Assembly: GCA_017530465.1 (NCBI GenBank)
Contig: JAFXMJ010000561.1
Coordinates: forward strand, 1 to 5,133
Length of the DNA stretch: 5,133 nt
Direction: 5' to 3'
Origin: Bacteroidales bacterium
Lineage (GTDB): Bacteria > Bacteroidota > Bacteroidia > Bacteroidales > UBA3824
Positions 1 through 5,133 of this stretch are shown here, piece after piece (position 1 is the stretch's first letter; the number at the start of each line of letters is the position of its first letter). The notes under the pieces were generated by a model. It searched no databases and had not been told where the DNA came from. It was given only the letters and a program-made list of their open reading frames with translations. A program made the translations under genes and the position numbers.

Positions 1-273
1 AAAGAGGACAACGACACCACATTCACCCTCGGCGACCTTCTCGAAATCTATTACAGACGCAAGACATACGCAATCTACGACAAATCCGCCCTGCAATGGA
101 ACAAGTTTGTACACGACTTTTGCGCCGACCCATGCACGGCAAACATTCCCGACAAACTGAAAACCGCCGCCCTACTTTGGCGCATCGTCCGCGAATCAAC
201 TCATGAAAAAATATACACTCCGCAATTGTTGGATGAATATGAAGAAACACTTAATCTGCCGGCAAGCAACTAA
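1..273 (+). CDS. C-terminal 90 residues of an unrecognised protein (5' truncated by window)
   Basis: An open frame runs from the first base to a TAA stop at 271-273. It is read in the same direction, and with similar codon preferences (many GAC, GCC, AAC, TAC), as the genes downstream. The visible 90 residues are soluble and charged, with no membrane segment or signal. They begin KEDNDTTFTLGDLLE, and the middle carries two cysteines in FCADPC. The tail looks helical and acidic (LLDEYEETL) and ends NLPASN. I recognise no family or catalytic motif, so no function is given. The start lies outside the window. The next gene has its own promoter 15 or more bases after this stop, so the two are probably separate transcription units and this gene need not be functionally linked to the phosphatase cluster. 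The reverse-strand open frame over the same bases is taken to be a shadow. Confidence 0.8.
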   Translation, partial: KEDNDTTFTLGDLLEIYYRRKTYAIYDKSALQWNKFVHDFCADPCTANIPDKLKTAALLWRIVRESTHEKIYTPQLLDEYEETLNLPASN

Positions 274-287
274 AACGGGAAAATCTT

Positions 288-318
288 TTTGCAACTTCAA
301 AATAAATCCATATCTTTA
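288..318 (+). promoter_or_regulatory. Bacteroidota-type promoter for the TPR-phosphatase cluster
   Basis: TTTG at 288-291 serves as the -33 element and TATCTTTA at 311-318 as the -7 element. The second matches the Bacteroidota consensus TAnnTTTG at every fixed base except the last. The 19-base gap fits the known spacing for the primary sigma factor of this phylum. Transcription would start near 323-327, leaving a 5' leader of about 25 bases before the GTG at 351. This is sequence matching plus known consensus; no transcript data support it here. Confidence 0.7.
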
Positions 319-350
319 CACATTTAAAAGATGTAACTCAACCATTTGAA

Positions 351-2522
351 GTGAAACTTTATGTCATATCGTTTTTGTTGCTATCGTTGATGGCATTAGT
401 GCCTTCGAGGGGTTTGTCGCAGGACGGCAACGACCTCGAGAGCGCAAGGCGGTATGTTGCCATTGCCAATGGAAGCGACGACCTCGACACCATAAAGTTC
501 TACTCCAAAAAGGCATACGACATCGTGATAAAATCAAGCGACCTCACATTGCTCGCCGACTGCGCCAACAATCTCGCATTTGCATACGCCTCCAAGAGGC
601 TTTACGACTCTGCCATTATCTATTACAAACGACATTACATCACAGTATCCGAAGACACCAACCGCAAAAAAGACATGGCAAGGACGTTGGGCAACCTTGG
701 TATCTGTTATAAAAACACCGGCAAATACATCGACATGTGGAACTGCTTCCGACAGAGCAAAACTCTATTTGAACAGCTCCACGACACTTCCAAAGTCTGC
801 TGGACTACAATAGAGATGGGCAAGACATACGAAAGTGTTGGACTTTACCAGCAGGCTCGCGAATATTACTTTGAGGCGCTCGCCCTCGCCACAGCCCGTC
901 AATCCTCCGACGACATAGCGAGATGTCATTTCGAAATTGGCAACATCACCCTCAACGAATTTTACAACATACAGTCAGACAGCACAGTGTCAAAGGTGAT
1001 GCAGGCACGCGACTACATCCTGCAAGCCATCGACGAGTGCTATTACTCAGCCGACAATTACGCCGACACATTGCGCTCATTGGGAATGTTAGCATTGTCG
1101 CAATGCTATATGACTCTGCTCAAGGCATCCCCACAGCCCGGCAATTACGCCGACAGCTGCCGTCACTACCTCAAACGTTTCATTACAATGAAAAACGGGC
1201 AGTCACCATCCGACAGCCTTGTCACCGAGACTATGAAGGCGATGCTCCTGCTCCACGAACACAAATACAAGGACGCAATCCCATTGCTTGAAAACGCCGC
1301 ACAACTGCCCGTGGGCGACAATAGCATGAGGGATATGACGGAGGTTTACAAACAGCTGTCGATAGCCCACTCCGCCCTCGGCAACTACAAGGAGGCTTAC
1401 ACTGCCAAGAGGAAATACAACGACCTCTTCAACAAGCTCGGCACCGAGGAAAATATGAACCGCACAGCCAATTTTGCAGCGCAGACGGAAATCAATGCGG
1501 CTCGTGAACGCCAAAACAACGAAACCAAATACCGCGAAGCACAGGAAGCCGCCGACAAAGAACATTGGCAGAAGGTAATACGGACATTAATGGAATGTCT
1601 TGTAGGTGTAATATTGATCGTATTGGCAATCATATTATCTCTCCGCAAAAAACGGCGGCTCAATAAGGAGCTCAACGACCGCAACGACCAGCTCCTCAAG
1701 CAGCGCGACATCATCGCCAAGCAGAAAAACGACGAACAGGAAGCGCAGTCGATAATACTGTCGAGTGTAGAGTACGCCTCCAAAATACAATCATTAGCTA
1801 TCGGCAGTCAGGAAAGCGTGACGGCAATATTCCCTGAAAACTTCGTGTATTACCGTCCGCGCAATATCGTGAGCGGCGACTGGTACATGGCAACCGCCTT
1901 GAAGGGGCACAGGATAATGATAGAAGCCGACTGCACAGGTCACGGCATACCTGGCGCACTGCTCTGCATGCTCGGCGTAAGCGCGGTGAAAGACATCACC
2001 TACAGGCTCAAGCACTCATCGACGGCAATCCTGCCCGGACTGATGCTCGACGAGATGCGCGTGGCTGTCAAGAAGGCACTCAACAAAAACGTCGGCGACA
2101 GCAAGGCCATCATCGACGACGGCATGGATATGTCGATAGTGGTGCTGCCCCCCGAAGGCGACCGGCTGCTGTTTGGCGGTGCCAACCAGAGCGCAATACT
2201 CATCAGCAGCGGCGAAGCCATACGGCTCAAGGGCGACGCCAACCCAATCGGCAACTACGTAAGGGAAAAGGAGCACTTCACCACCACAGAGATGCCAGTA
2301 AGACGAGGCGACGCAGTTTACCTCTTTTCGGACGGCATACAAGACCAGACGGGCGGCGAAGAATACAGGAAATACTCGCTGAAAAAATTGACCACATTCC
2401 TCGCCGAGCATTACGCCCTCGAGATGCAGCAGCAGATGGCAATTTTTGAAAAAGATTTGGAAACATACGCAGGAGAGCAACCTCAGGTGGACGACAGGAC
2501 TCTCGTGGGTATCAGGATTTAA
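351..2522 (+). CDS. Membrane-anchored TPR protein with an intact SpoIIE/PP2C-type serine/threonine phosphatase domain
   Basis: A 723-residue predicted PPM-family protein phosphatase. It starts at GTG 351: this start gives a full signal peptide (residues 1 to about 24, ending GLSQ), whereas the next in-frame ATG (390, residue 14) would cut into it. Degenerate TPR helices fill about 65-362, clearest at 65-98, 105-140, 147-180 and 329-362. One membrane helix spans about 412-431 and is followed by RKKRR, which places the TPRs in the periplasm and the C-terminus in the cytoplasm. A coiled-coil linker (about 433-470) leads to the YASKIQ helix (475-480), typical of Bacteroidota SpoIIE proteins. The phosphatase domain (about 490-723) keeps SGDWY (D510), EADCTGHGIPGA (D527), GMDMS (D593), GGAN, NPIG, FSDGIQDQ (D661, D665) and QVDDRT (D714, D715), so it should bind Mn/Mg and be active. 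The likely substrate class is a phosphorylated STAS-type anti-sigma antagonist, known for the family but not shown here. It probably forms an operon with the paralogue 9 bases downstream. Confidence 0.93.
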   Translation: MKLYVISFLLLSLMALVPSRGLSQDGNDLESARRYVAIANGSDDLDTIKFYSKKAYDIVIKSSDLTLLADCANNLAFAYASKRLYDSAIIYYKRHYITVSEDTNRKKDMARTLGNLGICYKNTGKYIDMWNCFRQSKTLFEQLHDTSKVCWTTIEMGKTYESVGLYQQAREYYFEALALATARQSSDDIARCHFEIGNITLNEFYNIQSDSTVSKVMQARDYILQAIDECYYSADNYADTLRSLGMLALSQCYMTLLKASPQPGNYADSCRHYLKRFITMKNGQSPSDSLVTETMKAMLLLHEHKYKDAIPLLENAAQLPVGDNSMRDMTEVYKQLSIAHSALGNYKEAYTAKRKYNDLFNKLGTEENMNRTANFAAQTEINAARERQNNETKYREAQEAADKEHWQKVIRTLMECLVGVILIVLAIILSLRKKRRLNKELNDRNDQLLKQRDIIAKQKNDEQEAQSIILSSVEYASKIQSLAIGSQESVTAIFPENFVYYRPRNIVSGDWYMATALKGHRIMIEADCTGHGIPGALLCMLGVSAVKDITYRLKHSSTAILPGLMLDEMRVAVKKALNKNVGDSKAIIDDGMDMSIVVLPPEGDRLLFGGANQSAILISSGEAIRLKGDANPIGNYVREKEHFTTTEMPVRRGDAVYLFSDGIQDQTGGEEYRKYSLKKLTTFLAEHYALEMQQQMAIFEKDLETYAGEQPQVDDRTLVGIRI

Positions 2523-2531
2523 CGCAACTAA

Positions 2532-4631
2532 ATGAAAGCAATCGCCATATTAACCATATTATTAGTCACATTGCGACTTGCGCCTGACGCCGTCGCGCAG
2601 GAGGACACCGACCCGGTGGACAGCCTGCGCCAGGCTTTCTATGCCGCCACCGACAATAAGCAGAAAGCCAAAATCTGTATGGAAATCGGCACGTTGGCAT
2701 ACGAACCCGACACAGCAATCAAGTACGCACAACAAGCCCTACAATTCATCGATGTCATCAACCTCGACGCCATGGCGCAGTGCTACTCCAACTTAGGTTG
2801 GGCGTATTTCATACAAAAAGACTTTGCGACAAGCCTCGACAAGTACCAGCGAGCGGCGGCTCTATTCGAAAAATGCCAAAAGAAGGGTGACGCAGCTATG
2901 ACATACATCAACATCGCCGCCTGCCACCGCTACACCAAGAATTACAAGGATATGTGGAACTACCTCTACCGAGGGCTCGAAAAAGCCAAACAGGCACACG
3001 ACACCCTCAATATATGCTACGCATATTCGGAGATAGCCGACGTGTACCAAAACCAAAAAATGGGCAAAATCGCTCAAGAGACGCTCCACGAAGCACTCAA
3101 ACTTGCCCGAAAGACCGGCGACTACGCCGAAATGGGCGTCTATGCCAAGCAGCTCGGCTCCATCGTGTCGCCCGAAGACACAGACATCGAGGGCGTCAAA
3201 TCCGCCAAAGCATGGGCTATGAAGGCGGAGGAATATTTCAGCAAAGCCGACGACCTCGACCAATACTACGAGGCTCTCAGGTACAACAACTACGCCGAAA
3301 TCATATACTGCAACCTCTCGCTCGCCAAGTTTTACTACGACGACCGCTACATCGACAGTTCGCAGCACTACATTGAATTGTACGACCATTACGCCAACCA
3401 CATTTCGGCTATTCCTGACAACAAGATAACGAACCTCCACATCCACGCCCGTCAGCTGATGTACGAACAGAAATACCGCCGCGCCATCGAGGTGCTGCGT
3501 CAGTGCATCGCCATCGCCGAGCAGGAGAATTTCAATTACCTCTCCAACATCACCTACAACCTGCTCGCCGAAGCATACGAAAAAACCGGCGATTACAAAA
3601 ACGCCCTGCTCTACCTCGACAAATTCAACGAGGCGCAGCAGGTGCATACAGGAGCGGACGCCGTGGCGCAGACCGCCGCCTACAACGCCCGCGACAAGGT
3701 GGAACAGGTAAAAATGAACCTCGAAAGCCAAAGGAAGAGAGCGTTGGAGCGTCAGGCGGAGGCAGAACGAGAAAAACAGCGCATTATGGCGGCAATAGTG
3801 GCGATTTCGTTTGCAGTGATTGCCATAGCTGCTATCATAATTGCGTCATGGCTCGCCACACGACGCGCCGTCAAGAACATCGCCACACGCAACGCACAGA
3901 TTCTCACGCAGCAAGCAATGATAGAAGGTCAAAAGCGTGAATTGCAGGAGACCTCCGAAAAGATAATCCAAAGTATGTCGTATGCCCGACGAATCCAGAT
4001 GGCGGCGACGAGTTCACAGAAAGAGATTGAAACCGTATTCCACAATAGCATCGTGATATACCGCCCGCAGGAGATTGTTAGCGGCGACTGGTACTTGGTG
4101 AAAGGCACAGAAAGAGAAAGGTACATAGCTGTTGGCGGCAGCAGTCAGCACGGAGTGCCGGGCGCGATGGCGTGCATGCTCGTAGTGGACACCGTCAAGG
4201 AAACCACCAACAAGATACCATCTGACGTCAAGGCGTCGCCCGCAGAAATCCTCGCCCAAGTAGAAAAAAAGGTCAGGGGCTCAATTGGCGCAGGCGTGGA
4301 GATTGCAATATCAATATGCATCATCGACGACAACAACCTAATGCGCTATGCCGCCATCAACAACGACGCCGTCATCGTGCGCGGCGATACATCAGAAACA
4401 CTCAAATCGACCAAACGAGAAGACACTGTGGTACAATTAATTGAAGGCGATTATCTATTCCTATACTCCAACAATACGCGTCGTATGATGTCGTCAGACG
4501 GCAACTCTCCCGAGGACATCTGCAAGACCCTTGCCGCACACCACGCCGACGAGCAGCAAGTAGCCATCGACGCCATCACCGACAGCCACCCACAGACTGG
4601 CGACATCACAATAGTTGGAGTCAGGATATGA
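2532..4631 (+). CDS. TPR membrane protein with a degenerate SpoIIE-type domain (predicted pseudophosphatase)
   Basis: A 699-residue paralogue of the preceding gene, separated by 9 bases. The ATG start gives a signal peptide (residues 1 to about 23, ending DAVAQ). TPR-like helices run about 79-369, clearest at 79-112, 118-152, 157-192 and 335-369. A charged coiled coil (about 385-417) precedes one membrane helix (about 418-441), followed by TRRAVK, so the TPRs are predicted periplasmic and the C-terminus cytoplasmic. The linker ends in the YARRIQ helix (484-489). The SpoIIE-like domain covers about 500-699. SGDWY (D519) and the last aspartate (D691) survive, but the usual ADCTGHG aspartate is G536 (GGSSQHGVPG), the GMD aspartate is E590, FSDG is YSNN (N647, N648), the following aspartate is R651, and the first of the terminal aspartate pair is G690. 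NPIG is missing and three inter-motif segments are each 10-12 residues shorter. The frame is intact with no internal stop, so it is a maintained protein, probably non-catalytic and perhaps a regulator or decoy partner of its neighbour (inference). Confidence 0.92.
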   Translation: MKAIAILTILLVTLRLAPDAVAQEDTDPVDSLRQAFYAATDNKQKAKICMEIGTLAYEPDTAIKYAQQALQFIDVINLDAMAQCYSNLGWAYFIQKDFATSLDKYQRAAALFEKCQKKGDAAMTYINIAACHRYTKNYKDMWNYLYRGLEKAKQAHDTLNICYAYSEIADVYQNQKMGKIAQETLHEALKLARKTGDYAEMGVYAKQLGSIVSPEDTDIEGVKSAKAWAMKAEEYFSKADDLDQYYEALRYNNYAEIIYCNLSLAKFYYDDRYIDSSQHYIELYDHYANHISAIPDNKITNLHIHARQLMYEQKYRRAIEVLRQCIAIAEQENFNYLSNITYNLLAEAYEKTGDYKNALLYLDKFNEAQQVHTGADAVAQTAAYNARDKVEQVKMNLESQRKRALERQAEAEREKQRIMAAIVAISFAVIAIAAIIIASWLATRRAVKNIATRNAQILTQQAMIEGQKRELQETSEKIIQSMSYARRIQMAATSSQKEIETVFHNSIVIYRPQEIVSGDWYLVKGTERERYIAVGGSSQHGVPGAMACMLVVDTVKETTNKIPSDVKASPAEILAQVEKKVRGSIGAGVEIAISICIIDDNNLMRYAAINNDAVIVRGDTSETLKSTKREDTVVQLIEGDYLFLYSNNTRRMMSSDGNSPEDICKTLAAHHADEQQVAIDAITDSHPQTGDITIVGVRI

Positions 4632-4690
4632 ATTTTTCATAAAAATCCTCACAATTCCGAAACAAAATCAGCCGCAATTACGTATAATAA

Positions 4691-4718
4691 TAATGGTGAT
4701 TTATGCGCCGCACCATTA
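4691..4718 (+). repeat. 8-bp perfect inverted repeat just upstream of the third paralogue
   Basis: TAATGGTG (4691-4698) and CACCATTA (4711-4718) are exact reverse complements separated by 12 bases, and the second arm ends 6 bases before the ATG at 4725. As RNA this could form a hairpin covering the translation-initiation region; as DNA it could be an operator for a dimeric protein. There is no T-run after it, so it does not look like an intrinsic terminator. The repeat is seen directly; its function is not known. Confidence 0.5.
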
Positions 4719-4724
4719 CACGAT

Positions 4725-5133
4725 ATGAAACGCTGCCTTACATTAATAATATGTCTCATAATGGCACTCAACGCCACGCCTCAAAGCGATGATTTCTTCG
4801 ACAGCCTATTGCGACAGGCAGCCGAAGCCGACAGCGACACCTCCAAAGCAAAAATTTACGTCAAGATTTCGGCACTCGTCAACGACCCCGACACCATTAT
4901 CAAATACGGCAAACTCGCAATAGACATTGCACAGCGTTACGACGACAAATGGACTCTTATGGCGAGTTACGACAACATCGGGTGGGCTCAATACTACAAT
5001 ATGAAATTCAACGACGCAGTAGAATCATACACTCAGAGCCTCCGATACGCCACAGAACTTGGCGACAAGCATTTCATTGGTGCCACGAGCCTCAGCCTCG
5101 GCAACGTATATTACGAACTGTCAGAAATTTCCA
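4725..5133 (+). CDS. N-terminal part of a third TPR paralogue (3' truncated by window)
   Basis: This frame starts at ATG 4725 and stays open to the window edge, giving 136 residues. It opens with a signal-peptide-like segment (MKRCLTLIICLIMALNATPQ, cleavage probably near residue 18-20); the cysteines do not sit in a convincing lipobox. TPR-type helices follow at about 75-110 (NIGWAQYYNMKFNDAVESY) and from 115 to the edge. It is clearly related to the preceding protein: SLLRQA, KAKI, DPDTIIKY and NIGWA correspond to SLRQAF, KAKI, EPDTAIKY and NLGWA there. By homology the missing part should hold a membrane helix and a SpoIIE-like domain, but this is inference, and whether that domain is active cannot be seen. 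Earlier ATGs at 4693 and 4703 are out of frame and lead to early stops. There is no Shine-Dalgarno sequence and no convincing promoter in the 93-base gap upstream, so read-through from the two genes before it is possible. Confidence 0.88.
   Translation, partial: MKRCLTLIICLIMALNATPQSDDFFDSLLRQAAEADSDTSKAKIYVKISALVNDPDTIIKYGKLAIDIAQRYDDKWTLMASYDNIGWAQYYNMKFNDAVESYTQSLRYATELGDKHFIGATSLSLGNVYYELSEIS

Noticed and set aside
315..336. Short inverted repeat TTACA / TGTAA around the predicted transcription start of the first gene.
   Set aside because: Only five base pairs, A/T-rich and easily found by chance; not enough to propose an operator.
923..1291. A 122-codon + strand open frame in another frame inside the first TPR region.
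   Set aside because: It is rich in Arg, His and Gln, as expected from frame-shifted reading of GCC/GAC-rich codons, and it sits inside a continuous TPR frame. There is no sign of a frameshift.
2016..2480. A 154-codon reverse-strand open frame over the active phosphatase domain.
   Set aside because: It overlaps the conserved catalytic motifs of the + strand protein and its translation resembles no family; it is a shadow of codon bias.
2862..3731. A 289-codon open frame on the reverse strand inside the second paralogue.
   Set aside because: It lies wholly antisense to a well-supported TPR coding region. Its valine- and phenylalanine-rich, low-diversity translation is what results from reading GAC, AAC, TAC and GAA codons backwards. 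No domain is visible in it.
2532..4631. Possibility that the second paralogue is a decaying pseudogene.
   Set aside because: The frame is intact over 699 codons with a clean signal peptide, membrane helix and C-terminal strand, and the substitutions cluster at catalytic sites rather than being random. A maintained pseudoenzyme fits better.
4632..4646. AT-only hairpin after the second paralogue's stop (ATTTTT, loop CAT, AAAAAT), a possible terminator.
   Set aside because: The six-pair stem is all A-T and has no following T-run (the next bases are CCTCAC), so it is too weak to call an intrinsic terminator.
4681..4695. TATAATAATAATG stretch resembling a -10 box for the third gene.
   Set aside because: Bacteroidota primary promoters use TAnnTTTG with an upstream TTTG, and neither is present at suitable spacing in this gap. 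The stretch is more likely just A/T-rich intergenic sequence.

Overview
The window looks like a chromosomal segment from a Bacteroidota bacterium, most likely order Bacteroidales. The reasons are a good match to the Bacteroidota promoter consensus (TTTG, 19-base gap, TAnnTTTG-like box) ahead of the first complete gene, no Shine-Dalgarno sequence before any of the three visible starts, and proteins with the TPR / single membrane helix / SpoIIE-type phosphatase layout that is common in this phylum. The moderate GC content would suit a gut Bacteroidales lineage, but the genus cannot be set from this sequence.

Layout, all on the + strand: (1) 1-273, the 3' end of an unrecognised gene. (2) 274-350, a short gap with a clear promoter. 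(3) 351-2522, a 723-residue protein with a signal peptide, periplasmic TPR array, one membrane helix, a coiled-coil linker and a SpoIIE/PP2C-type serine/threonine phosphatase domain that keeps all its metal-binding aspartates. (4) After only 9 bases, 2532-4631, a 699-residue paralogue with the same architecture whose phosphatase domain has lost most of those residues. (5) 4632-4724, a 93-base gap with an 8-bp inverted repeat just before the next start. (6) 4725 to the window edge, the N-terminus of a third paralogue, cut off by the window. No stretch over 300 bases lacks a gene.

The most interesting content is this tandem family: an apparently active membrane phosphatase and a pseudophosphatase, very probably made from one transcript, followed by a third member. 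SpoIIE-type phosphatases usually act in partner-switching pathways by dephosphorylating STAS-domain anti-anti-sigma proteins. A plausible model, which is inference, is that the periplasmic TPR domains sense an envelope signal and the catalytically dead copy regulates the active one, by heterodimerisation or by competing for the same cytoplasmic substrate. No kinase, STAS protein or sigma factor lies inside the window, so the output is unknown.
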